In this document: positions 27,579 through 35,988 of the stretch, in pieces
Numbering within the stretch: the stretch's first letter is position 1
How the letters are laid out: every line of letters starts with the position of its first letter
Assembly (NCBI GenBank): GCA_029098225.1
Contig: JAQXNX010000024.1
Span: forward strand, 122,671-186,670
DNA length: 64,000 bases
Reading direction: 5' to 3'
Source of the DNA: Spirochaetales bacterium
GTDB lineage: Bacteria; Spirochaetota; Spirochaetia; Treponematales; Treponemataceae
Program-made: the position numbers and the translations under genes
The notes under the pieces: model-generated
What the model was told of the DNA's origin: nothing
Databases searched by the model: none
The model's input: only the letters and a program-made list of their open reading frames with translations

Positions 27579-30500
27579 ATGGTAATGAAAAAAATATATA
27601 ACAAAAAATGGACTTTCTCATGTTTTCTTGCTGCAATAGCAGGTATTTTCTTCTTGTTTTCTTTTTCTTCCTGCCAGTTGTTTACTCCAGCAGATCTAGA
27701 AGAAAACTTAACGGAAGCTTCAGACGAAGCAGTTGTGAGCAGTAATGGAAAGGATGGATTCCTCACTCTAGTTATAAATCCACGGCTTGAAGACGGTACT
27801 AACGCTGCCTCTCGCAACGCTTACCCTGATTTTGAATCAGAGCTTTCAAACTTTGAATTTTATGCAGTCTGTGAGTCAGTTTTTGGAGAAGCACAGGGTG
27901 AATACAATTCTACAGACAAAACTGTAACTTTTACAATCAGAAGTATATCTTTTTCAAGTGATACAATAATTAAAATCTTTGCAAGAGATTCTTCAAGCCA
28001 CCAGGATTTATTATATGCTGAATTAAAAGGTATAAATTATACTATAGGTACAGACGTTTCTGTTAGTTCAAATTTGTATTTTCAGTCATATACTTCAGAG
28101 TTAGGTAGAGAAGAAGACAATCCGATTCCTAACGGATTGATTAATCTTCAGGTTTCTTCTTCTTCCGAAACTTTAGTTGTCTGTAATGTTTATACTTCTG
28201 GTTCAACTCCAGTTCAGGTAAGCGGTAATTCCGGTTCCGGAAAAGCTATCGAAATAACAGGTTCCTCAGATTATGTGCGGAATATAAATACTATCGGCTC
28301 TGGAATTACCCCTGGAAAATATACCGCCAGAATATACATATATAAAGACGGAACTACAAACTCTAATCCGGATTACAGGGAAGAAATTATAAACGTATGG
28401 CCGGGAATTACAACAAATCTCTGGTATTTAAGCAACGGTAACAAAACTCAGAATTTAACTATTGTCCCGACTCCGGGCGTAAAATTTTACGTAAAAGGAT
28501 CAGGCAGCACCGGCCCTTATGCTTCTGGCGGAGTATCAATTGATACTACTGCAATTCCGGGTTCTATCAAAAATCCATTTTCAAGTATTAATGATGCGAT
28601 TGCAAAATGTACTTCTTCTACCACTGATTACAGAATTATTGTATGTGGAAGTGTAGAAGAATCAGTACAGATTAACTCTTCCCTTGGAGCTAAGACAATT
28701 ACAATTGAAGGAGCCAGCTCTTTTGACACAGATATTATACAAAATCCGGCAGGTGAAAACGCTAATCCTACATTTTATTTAAAAAAGTCAGACATTACTA
28801 TTAAAAATCTACAGATAACAGGCGGGCGTTCTGGTGGTATTTATCTATATAATATAAATAATGGAAAGATCACAATAGATAGCTGTAAACTTTATCAGAA
28901 TATTGGGGATGGAGGTCTTAAGGTTTCGTCTTCAACGGCTACTGTAAAAGTAATTAATTGTGAAATATCGCATAATCATTCAAATATGTACGGTGGCGGA
29001 ATAAATCCCGACGAAAATTGTACTGTAGAAGTTGAAGATACAAAAATATTATATAACACTTCTGGAACTTGTGGAGGAGGCTTTTATATTCCAAAAGATT
29101 GCAGGCTTTCTTGTAAAAATGGTATTATCAGTAATAATTCATCAGGAGCAGGGGGCGCTGTAGGAATAAGTCAGGGATTTTTCGAAATCAGTGGTTCTGT
29201 TTATATCCCTTATGGTGTAGAAGGTGTTTTTGGTCCTGGCAAAAATGATATTCATAATCGTGTAACTCTTGCTGATAGTATAATAATAAAAAGTAAACTT
29301 ACGCCTCCGGAAGAAGCAGGCGGAATAGTTGGAGCTGTTACTCCTTGCTGGTATAATACTTCATGTCCAACACTTATCACTCTCGATTCCTCTGTAACCG
29401 ATACAACCCTCAAAAAAGAACTCAAAAAATTTACTTTAGTACAAGATGCTGCAAATCCAGCTACAACCTGGGCTTTTACTTCTACCGGTGGCCTTCAGGA
29501 GGCAGTAGAGTTTGCTTATCCGGCTTCAACAGCAGGTTCTTTTAATGGTTCAACACAAATTTCAGAAGTATTTAAACAAAATCGAAAGATAGGAAATATC
29601 AAGAGTATTGTTGCAAGCGACCACGAAACAACCCAGGGCGAATATGAACTCTACTGTAAGTATTTCAGTGGTTGTGAGCCAACAACTGCTATTGGAAAAG
29701 GCGATTATTATCCTGTATATAAGGTCAGCTGGTATGATGCAATTATTTATTGTAACCTTCGCAGTATAGCAGAAGGCTACGAGCCTGTTTATGTGGTTGG
29801 AGGTAAAACAAATCCTGCTCAGTGGACGGGCATTGATGGCAATTCAACTGAAGGCTATTGCGCGCCTTCTGGCTGTACCTGGGATGTAACAATACTGGCA
29901 GATAAAAACGGCTGGCGCCTTCCTACCGAAATTGAATGGGAATACCTGGCCCGTGGAGGAGATCTCACGGCTTCCAGCTATACTTACAGCGGAAGCAATA
30001 CTGCAAGTGATGTTGCCTGGTATGGTGGATCAGGTGGAACTGCAGGTGGCAAAGTACACCCTGTAAAAGGAAAAAATCCAAACGGCTTTAATCTTTACGA
30101 TATGAGCGGTAATGTTTGGGAATGGACAAACGACTTGCATTCGAATGCAGTAGACCCTGGCCCATGGATACCTGTAGATACTCCAAGTTCAGGTTCTTAT
30201 CCAGATAAATCCAATTCTAAAAGAGTAACAAAAGGCGGCGGATGGTCTGGCGCTGTAGCTCAAAGTCCAGTTTATAACAGGGGAAGTAGTGCTCCAAACG
30301 ACAGAAATCAAGATATGGGCTTCCGTGTTGTCCGCGGTGCCCAGTATGTTGGAAGTAAGCTGCCTTCGGTATATAAAGAAGTCGGCGATATTGTCTTTAA
30401 TGATGGTTCTGCCATGGCTTATACTGATTTTGCCGCTATTACTGATACATCAGTTAAAAATGAAAAGAAAGCCGCCGCCATCGCCCTGATTTTCTATAAA

Positions 30501-31079
30501 GGAAGTGGACTTAACAGTGGAAGTGACACAACGACAATTCGTACACTTGGACTAGGGTTGAAGCATAACAACTCAGGAAAATCATGGTGTAATCCATCTG
30601 CAGATGCATGTTATAAGAACATTACATCAATTCAGTGTAATGTAAGTGGAGACTGGGGTGCGCTGACTATTACAGGCGATAAGAACGGCAGCGATAACCT
30701 TGAACAGATAGAGGCATTTGAAGGAGTTGATGATACAGCAGATGAGTATTATTATGGAGCTTTTTATTTTGGAAAGAAATATGCTACGTTATTTGTATCA
30801 AATATTCCTGCGGAATCTGTTTTTGCAAAAGGCTGGTATCTTCCTAGTGTAGCTGAGCTTTTCCAGATTTATGTAACAAAAAATAACGGCTTTGATATAG
30901 ACACAGTAAGTTATGCTCTTGGTGGAGACCGTTTTGGAAATGGCAAATATTGGACATCGAGTCAGGATCCTTCAACAGCTGGTTACGCTTTCGAGCTCAA
31001 CTTAAGCGCTGGAAATGCGTCTTCATATTACAAGAGCAATGCGGTTAATATTAACGTATGTTGTATCCGCGAGTTCTAA
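27579..31079 (+). CDS. Surface lipoprotein with beta-helix, SUMF1-like and C-terminal CLec-like domains
   Basis: 1166 residues. Lipobox FSSC is near residue 32. The N-terminal region shares the WPGITTNLWYLSNGN block with the lipoprotein at 32320. A parallel beta-helix spans ~290-590. Residues ~670-920 form a SUMF1/formylglycine-enzyme-like C-type-lectin fold (TTQGEYELY, VSWYDAIIYCN, GWRLPTEIEWEYLARGG, NVWEWTNDL, MGFRVVRG), but the catalytic cysteines of true FGE are absent. Residues ~934-1166 duplicate the terminal domain of the preceding gene. The ribosome site is weak; ATG at 27585 is an alternative. Carrying two lectin-like folds in tandem is unusual. Confidence 0.85.
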   Translation: MVMKKIYNKKWTFSCFLAAIAGIFFLFSFSSCQLFTPADLEENLTEASDEAVVSSNGKDGFLTLVINPRLEDGTNAASRNAYPDFESELSNFEFYAVCESVFGEAQGEYNSTDKTVTFTIRSISFSSDTIIKIFARDSSSHQDLLYAELKGINYTIGTDVSVSSNLYFQSYTSELGREEDNPIPNGLINLQVSSSSETLVVCNVYTSGSTPVQVSGNSGSGKAIEITGSSDYVRNINTIGSGITPGKYTARIYIYKDGTTNSNPDYREEIINVWPGITTNLWYLSNGNKTQNLTIVPTPGVKFYVKGSGSTGPYASGGVSIDTTAIPGSIKNPFSSINDAIAKCTSSTTDYRIIVCGSVEESVQINSSLGAKTITIEGASSFDTDIIQNPAGENANPTFYLKKSDITIKNLQITGGRSGGIYLYNINNGKITIDSCKLYQNIGDGGLKVSSSTATVKVINCEISHNHSNMYGGGINPDENCTVEVEDTKILYNTSGTCGGGFYIPKDCRLSCKNGIISNNSSGAGGAVGISQGFFEISGSVYIPYGVEGVFGPGKNDIHNRVTLADSIIIKSKLTPPEEAGGIVGAVTPCWYNTSCPTLITLDSSVTDTTLKKELKKFTLVQDAANPATTWAFTSTGGLQEAVEFAYPASTAGSFNGSTQISEVFKQNRKIGNIKSIVASDHETTQGEYELYCKYFSGCEPTTAIGKGDYYPVYKVSWYDAIIYCNLRSIAEGYEPVYVVGGKTNPAQWTGIDGNSTEGYCAPSGCTWDVTILADKNGWRLPTEIEWEYLARGGDLTASSYTYSGSNTASDVAWYGGSGGTAGGKVHPVKGKNPNGFNLYDMSGNVWEWTNDLHSNAVDPGPWIPVDTPSSGSYPDKSNSKRVTKGGGWSGAVAQSPVYNRGSSAPNDRNQDMGFRVVRGAQYVGSKLPSVYKEVGDIVFNDGSAMAYTDFAAITDTSVKNEKKAAAIALIFYKGSGLNSGSDTTTIRTLGLGLKHNNSGKSWCNPSADACYKNITSIQCNVSGDWGALTITGDKNGSDNLEQIEAFEGVDDTADEYYYGAFYFGKKYATLFVSNIPAESVFAKGWYLPSVAELFQIYVTKNNGFDIDTVSYALGGDRFGNGKYWTSSQDPSTAGYAFELNLSAGNASSYYKSNAVNINVCCIREF
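30384..30504 (+). repeat. Copy 2 of the 121-bp near-identical coding segment
   Basis: Matches 26821-26941 with seven differences counted by eye. It encodes the GDIVFNDGSAMAYTDFAAIT start of the shared terminal domain in the 1166-residue lipoprotein. Confidence 0.85.
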
Positions 31080-31093
31080 CAAGAAGTAATAGC

Positions 31094-31118
31094 AAGGAGC
31101 GCAGCGGCTCAACTCCTT
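31094..31118 (+). terminator. Hairpin downstream of the CLec lipoprotein gene
   Basis: Arms AAGGAG (31094-31099) and CTCCTT (31113-31118) enclose a 13-base G+C-rich loop, 15 bases past the stop codon. There is no T-run, so it is a weak terminator candidate. A structure in this place is also reminiscent of hairpins found just after DGR variable regions. Confidence 0.35.
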
Positions 31119-31160
31119 ATAAGCCAAGCTCTGCAAAGGAGATTACGATAATTACCCTGC

Positions 31161-31194
31161 ATTCTCCAATGAACATATTCTTTACCTCCGTGCC
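31161..31194. repeat. 34-bp direct repeat, copy 1 (spans the rpn stop codon)
   Basis: Identical to 31397-31430. On the minus strand the inner copy encodes GTEVKNMFIGE. In this outer copy the same DNA is read in another frame and supplies the last three codons and the TAA of the rpn-type gene. Confidence 0.9.
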
Positions 31195-32111
31195 AGCACA
31201 GAGTTATAAGCTTCAAGAACTTTGTCCAATGGAGCATTCATTTTCTTAGCTGCAATTTCTGGAGTTTCTTTATATTCTTTTATGAGCATAATTGCAGCTT
31301 CTATAGCTTTTTGTTGCTGGCCTTCCTCGCGGCCTTCGGCAAGTCCTTCCTCGCGGGCTTCTTCGGCTTTTACCTGCATGTCCAGGTCATAATCGTATTC
31401 TCCAATGAACATATTCTTTACCTCCGTGCCCTTGCGGGAAAGATAATCTGCAAGTATGCCTTTGGAAATTGCTTCATTTATTGCTTTTTCGTAACAGCCC
31501 TGCATTTCTTCGTTTGTCGGCTGTTCTTTTAACTCGGCCTGATGGCGGAAAACAATTTCCATAAACTCACAGTACTGTTTAAGGATATCACACTTCTGAA
31601 CGACGGGCAAGTTTTCGCCTTCTTTTCCACGGATATTTGTAAACTTCACTTTTGCTTCGCACATAGGTAAATCCTGTCTTTCAAGAAAAGCGTCAGAAAG
31701 CTTCAAGATACATTCTTTTTCAGCCTGTTTTTCTCCGTTGTAAAATACATAAAATTCGGGAGCAGGAATTTTATAAAGGCTTTCTTTATAGCGCGCTTTT
31801 GCCGGTACAATTCCATAAAGCAGATGAACGTAATATTCAAGGCAGCGCAGCGGCATGTTTTTATTCGGCGTGCTTTGATGTTCAATAAGAACAATCAGTC
31901 TTCCGTTTATTAGCATACTTACATCGTTATAAAAAGTTTTGTAAACTGCCTGCGGAATCTTCTTCTGTTCAATGACAGTTTCTTCCAGCTTAAGATTCGT
32001 ATCATGAATTGCATTGTAAAGGGCAAGAAAGTTTTTCTTTCCGTCTTTTTCATCATCCCCAAAAAGGTCTGCAAAGACACCGGATTTAATTTCTCTGTTT
32101 TCTATAGGCAT
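31182..32111 (-). CDS. Rpn-family PD-(D/E)XK nuclease / putative transposase
   Basis: 309 residues starting at the ATG at 32111, chosen because GGAGG lies eight bases upstream; the longer frame to 32171 has no ribosome site. The N-terminus has the family pattern FADLFGDDEKD...NDVSMLINGRLIVLIEHQS. Here Asp and the Glu-x-Gln of IEHQ stand for the PD-(D/E)XK core. The family is known from recombination-promoting nucleases and transposase-like proteins. The C-terminal half contains a charged repeat-like helix (EEAREEGLAEGREEGQ). The final codons lie within a 34-bp duplication. It faces the lipoprotein genes on both sides. Confidence 0.85.
   Translation of the reverse strand: MPIENREIKSGVFADLFGDDEKDGKKNFLALYNAIHDTNLKLEETVIEQKKIPQAVYKTFYNDVSMLINGRLIVLIEHQSTPNKNMPLRCLEYYVHLLYGIVPAKARYKESLYKIPAPEFYVFYNGEKQAEKECILKLSDAFLERQDLPMCEAKVKFTNIRGKEGENLPVVQKCDILKQYCEFMEIVFRHQAELKEQPTNEEMQGCYEKAINEAISKGILADYLSRKGTEVKNMFIGEYDYDLDMQVKAEEAREEGLAEGREEGQQQKAIEAAIMLIKEYKETPEIAAKKMNAPLDKVLEAYNSVLARR
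31397..31430. repeat. 34-bp direct repeat, copy 2 (inside the rpn gene)
   Basis: Perfect copy of 31161-31194, located in the coding frame of the nuclease-like gene about 200 bases from the other copy. It is probably the parental copy, because a diverged homologue of the same segment occurs in the related remnant near 38110-38140. Confidence 0.9.
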
Positions 32112-32234
32112 ATAAAATCCTCCATATATAATATGGCCCTGATATGCAAATTTCGGAAATAATTTGGACATAATTCAAAAATGATTCGGTAAAAAAATGT
32201 GGAAAAATCTTTTTAACTAGAGTAGAATATATAA

Positions 32235-32263
32235 TACAAAGAAATCTATTATTATGGTATAAT
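32235..32263 (+). promoter_or_regulatory. Possible promoter of the 1222-aa lipoprotein gene
   Basis: A perfect -10 hexamer TATAAT (32258-32263) lies 57 bases upstream of the ATG. At 17-base spacing the -35 is TACAAA (32235-32240), which is poor. A GGAGAG ribosome site precedes the start codon. Confidence 0.4.
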
Positions 32264-32319
32264 TATAAATAATTTTTAAAAACTGAAAAATTTGTTCTTG
32301 ATTATTCTGGAGAGTAACA

Positions 32320-35300
32320 ATGAATTTGTTGAGTAAAAAGAAAAGATTTTTCTCAATTATATTTGCGATCTTAGCCGGGCTCTTTGTGTTTTCATTCTCT
32401 TCCTGTGAGCTGATTAATGCTCCAGAAGAAGGAGAACCGGAAACGCAGGAAATTAACGAACTTCCTGTAATAAAAATATCTCCGGATTTTTCTGATTCTC
32501 TGTCTAAGGCTGCGTATCCTGCTTTTAATAATACTCTGTTAGCTTCTTTAAGTTATTATATGAAGGCCTCAGGTGTAGATGAAATTCAGGGAACTTATGA
32601 TTCTGGCGAAATAACATTTCCTCTTTATTCGCTTCCATTTACAACTGCAAAAGAGTTTGAATTTTTTGTAAAAAATTCAGATGATGATATTTTATGGTAT
32701 GGAAAATCAAATATTACGTATTCTACTCTTGCTTCCACTGTAGCTGCAGTAGTTCATTTTAAGCCTTATAGTGGAACTGCAGAAGAACCATATACGCCGC
32801 CAAAAGGTTTTGTCGATTTAACTATTTCAACTTCAACCGGATATTCTGTTGACTGCCAGATTTATAAAGGAACAACTCTTGTAAGCGGTGATGCTTCTTC
32901 TTCAACACCTGTTAAGGTTGTGCCTTCCGGAACAAACTGTACGATAACTAACCGGGCAGCAACAGGTATTTCTTACGGGGATTATAAGGCGAAAATCTCT
33001 ATATATAAATCAGGAAACACTACTGATCTGATAGACTATCGTGAGCAGATAATCAGCATCTGGCCGGGTGTTACTACTGACCTCTGGTATTTAAGCGATG
33101 GAAACACCGATCAGAATTTTGCAATTCCGATTGAAGGTGTTAAATATTATGTAAGGGGAGATTCTCCAACAGGTTTATATGCTTCCTTATCAGGTGTATC
33201 TGCCAGTGCTTCTAATTCTGGTAAACTTATGAATCCTTTAGATTCTGTCCAGGCTGCAATAGATAAATGTACTGTTCCAGATACAAAATATACAATTATC
33301 TGTGACGGCAATTTTTATGAAGGATTTTCTATAGGAAATTCATCTTCTTATAGTAAATCGGAAATTACAATTATAGGTGGAGGAAATGTTTCTTCTTCAT
33401 TTTCAAATTTTTCTTCTGCTATTTCTGTTTATTCTTCAAAATCAATAAGTTTGCAGAATATAAAAGTTTCCGGCTGTAATGGAACTACGGCTGCATTAAA
33501 TTTAAATTCAGATAGTTCAACAAGCGAATTTACTATTACAAATTGTCAGCTTTATGAAAATCAGAACTCCGGAAACGGTGGTGGACTTAATATAGGAAGC
33601 GGAACTACTGTAAAACTTGGTAATGGCGTTGTAATCAGTAAAAATTCAGCAAAGTTTGGAGGCGGTATTTATAATTCTGGAACTTTGTTAATTTGCGGAA
33701 ATGCGCTTGTAGGTAAAGACGTTGCTTCTGCTCCTGATGATTCAACGGCAGCATTGACTGCCGGTGGAAATATAGCTACTGGTTCTGGTTGTCGTGCCGG
33801 AGGAATTTACAATAACGGCGGATCAATTTATTTTGGCTATAAAACTTTAACGGAAAGAGATCAGGATTTTTCTGGTGGTGTTACAGGAAATTACTGTGCA
33901 GATCAGGGCGGCGGAATTTTTATGGATGGTGGTTCTCTATATATGTATAGAGGAACTGTAAGCTGTAACAAAACCAATAAAACAGGTGCTGGTATAAGAC
34001 TTTCTGGAAGCGCTTCTATGGAAATGGAAGGAGGAAGCATAACTAAAAATGTAGCTGCTAATAATGCAGGCGGCTTTTACGTTGGAAGCAATGAGTCTTT
34101 AATTATGTCTGGTGGTGTTATAGAAGCTAATGAAGCTGGCGATAACGGTGGAGCAATATATAGTAATCAGGGAACAATAATGCTAAGTGGCTTAGCATAT
34201 ATTCCTGCAGGAACAGCACATAAGAATATTGTTTATCTTTATGGATCTTCTGTATTAACTATTCAAAATACTCTTAATCCTCCAGACGGTTCTGGTGGTA
34301 TTGTTGCACAAATTACTCCGCAAACATATGCAGATAATAAACCAGTTCTTTCTGGCACATCTGCACTCCTTAATGATAACTGCAATAAATTTACGGTTAC
34401 AAAATATGTTTCCGGTACCACAACTACATATTGGAAAATTAATACATCTGGAGAATTAGAAGAAGTTACCCCTTATGCTGTAGTTGACGATGAGCCATGT
34501 TTTAATTTAACAGATACTATAAATGCAATAAAAGATGCTTCCGGTACAATTACTGTAACTTTATTAAGTCCTGTTTCAGCTAATGATATAGGAAAAGCAG
34601 CAACTAACGGAACGATTGCAAATGCCATAAAAGATACATCGGCAACCGGAATAAATCTTGTTGTTGACGCATCTGCAAATATACTCCTTAATGAAAATTC
34701 TTCTGATATGTTTAAGGATTGTTCAAAATTATTAACTGCTGATGTACGCGGCTTTAATACTTCCAATGTAACTAATATGAGCCAGATGTTCAGATTGTGT
34801 ACAAAATTGACTTCGGTAAATGTAAGTACTTTTGATACCTCAAATGTAACAGATATGGGGTACATGTTTATTGGAGATGAAAAACTCCAGACTCTGGATG
34901 TATCTGGTTTTAATACTTCGAAAGTAACTTCTCTTGAATATACCTTCAGCGGATGTCAGGTTCTTGAAAATCTTGATGTTACAGGTTTTGATACGAGCAA
35001 CGTTACATCTATGCTGGGAACATTCCAAAATTGCCAATCCTTAACTGCTTTGAACTTAAGAAATTTTAATACACAAAAAGTAACTAATATGGCAAATATG
35101 TTCGGTGGAATTAAACTGGCTTCTCTTGATTTAACCAGTTTTGATACTTCTTCTGTTACCAACATGAATTCTATGTTTGCTAGTTGTACTAATCTTGAGA
35201 CAATTACTGTGGCTCCTTCTTTTGTTACAAATAGCGTTTTAAACGCTACTTCTATGTTTACCGGTGATACAAAACTTAAAGGTGGAGCCGGAACTGAATT

Positions 35301-35988
35301 TAATTCTTCACATACCGGTATTGAATATGCAAAGGTAGATGGAGAGGGCGGAACTCCTGGTTACTTTACGGGAATATATGCTAAGGTTGGTAATACAGTT
35401 GTTTCTAACCTGACTTCCCTTAAGGATGCTATAGAAAATGCAAGCGGCGATATAACAATAATTCTTGGAAATACAATAACTTCCAGTCAGATTGGTTACT
35501 ATTCTAACTCTACTTATATTGGTATTGCTGGAAAAATAAGAGAAAATTCTTCATTAACCAGTGTAAAACTTGTGTTACCAAATAATCTAACAGAATTAAA
35601 AGATAACGCTTTTATGAATTGTACAAAAATTACAGAAGTTACAATTCCGGGATCTCTGGAGACAATTCCGAAAAACGCCTTCTTTGGTTGTTCTAATCTT
35701 ACAACAGTAAATATGCAGGAAGGTGTAAAAACTCTTGGTTTACAGGCGTTCGCCTCTTGTAAAATAAGCGAAGTAACAATTCCAGAAAGTGTTGATTGTA
35801 TTCTTGCTGCGTTCTATTCAAATAATAGTTTGTCTAAAATTACTTTTAAGGGCACAACAACCTGGTATGAGGTTGGATCTGAAGCTGATGCAAAAAATAA
35901 AACAGGTGGTTCTCAAATAACAGTAACAAATCCTGATAATAACGCAACTCGCTTTAAAAAACTAGGTTACCACTATAAGATTGATTAA
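32320..35988 (+). CDS. Surface lipoprotein with beta-helix, DUF285 and BspA-type leucine-rich repeats
   Basis: 1222 residues with a strong GGAGAG ribosome site. Lipobox FSSC near residue 29; the following region is paralogous to the lipoprotein at 27579 (IWPGVTTDLWYLSDGN). A parallel beta-helix (~280-690) has glycine-rich turns (GGGIYN, GGGIFMDGGS). Residues ~805-957 hold about six ~25-residue DUF285 repeats of the form GFxTSNVTNMxxMF. Residues ~1080-1190 are BspA-type leucine-rich repeats (ITEVTIPGSLETIPKNAFFGCSNL). Such proteins act as adhesins in other bacteria. There is no CLec domain here. Confidence 0.85.
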   Translation: MNLLSKKKRFFSIIFAILAGLFVFSFSSCELINAPEEGEPETQEINELPVIKISPDFSDSLSKAAYPAFNNTLLASLSYYMKASGVDEIQGTYDSGEITFPLYSLPFTTAKEFEFFVKNSDDDILWYGKSNITYSTLASTVAAVVHFKPYSGTAEEPYTPPKGFVDLTISTSTGYSVDCQIYKGTTLVSGDASSSTPVKVVPSGTNCTITNRAATGISYGDYKAKISIYKSGNTTDLIDYREQIISIWPGVTTDLWYLSDGNTDQNFAIPIEGVKYYVRGDSPTGLYASLSGVSASASNSGKLMNPLDSVQAAIDKCTVPDTKYTIICDGNFYEGFSIGNSSSYSKSEITIIGGGNVSSSFSNFSSAISVYSSKSISLQNIKVSGCNGTTAALNLNSDSSTSEFTITNCQLYENQNSGNGGGLNIGSGTTVKLGNGVVISKNSAKFGGGIYNSGTLLICGNALVGKDVASAPDDSTAALTAGGNIATGSGCRAGGIYNNGGSIYFGYKTLTERDQDFSGGVTGNYCADQGGGIFMDGGSLYMYRGTVSCNKTNKTGAGIRLSGSASMEMEGGSITKNVAANNAGGFYVGSNESLIMSGGVIEANEAGDNGGAIYSNQGTIMLSGLAYIPAGTAHKNIVYLYGSSVLTIQNTLNPPDGSGGIVAQITPQTYADNKPVLSGTSALLNDNCNKFTVTKYVSGTTTTYWKINTSGELEEVTPYAVVDDEPCFNLTDTINAIKDASGTITVTLLSPVSANDIGKAATNGTIANAIKDTSATGINLVVDASANILLNENSSDMFKDCSKLLTADVRGFNTSNVTNMSQMFRLCTKLTSVNVSTFDTSNVTDMGYMFIGDEKLQTLDVSGFNTSKVTSLEYTFSGCQVLENLDVTGFDTSNVTSMLGTFQNCQSLTALNLRNFNTQKVTNMANMFGGIKLASLDLTSFDTSSVTNMNSMFASCTNLETITVAPSFVTNSVLNATSMFTGDTKLKGGAGTEFNSSHTGIEYAKVDGEGGTPGYFTGIYAKVGNTVVSNLTSLKDAIENASGDITIILGNTITSSQIGYYSNSTYIGIAGKIRENSSLTSVKLVLPNNLTELKDNAFMNCTKITEVTIPGSLETIPKNAFFGCSNLTTVNMQEGVKTLGLQAFASCKISEVTIPESVDCILAAFYSNNSLSKITFKGTTTWYEVGSEADAKNKTGGSQITVTNPDNNATRFKKLGYHYKID

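Noticed and set aside
29587..30345. True formylglycine-generating enzyme
   Set aside because: The fold motifs are present but the catalytic cysteines in the C-terminal core are absent, and it is part of a surface lipoprotein.
22963..31079. DGR template repeat or reverse transcriptase inside the window
   Set aside because: No reverse transcriptase motif or second adenine-rich copy of the variable region was found. The end of the next gene is a diverged paralogue with mixed third bases, not a template.
31058..31249. Small plus-strand frame after the CLec lipoprotein gene
   Set aside because: It overlaps the end of one gene and antisense rpn sequence, with no ribosome site.
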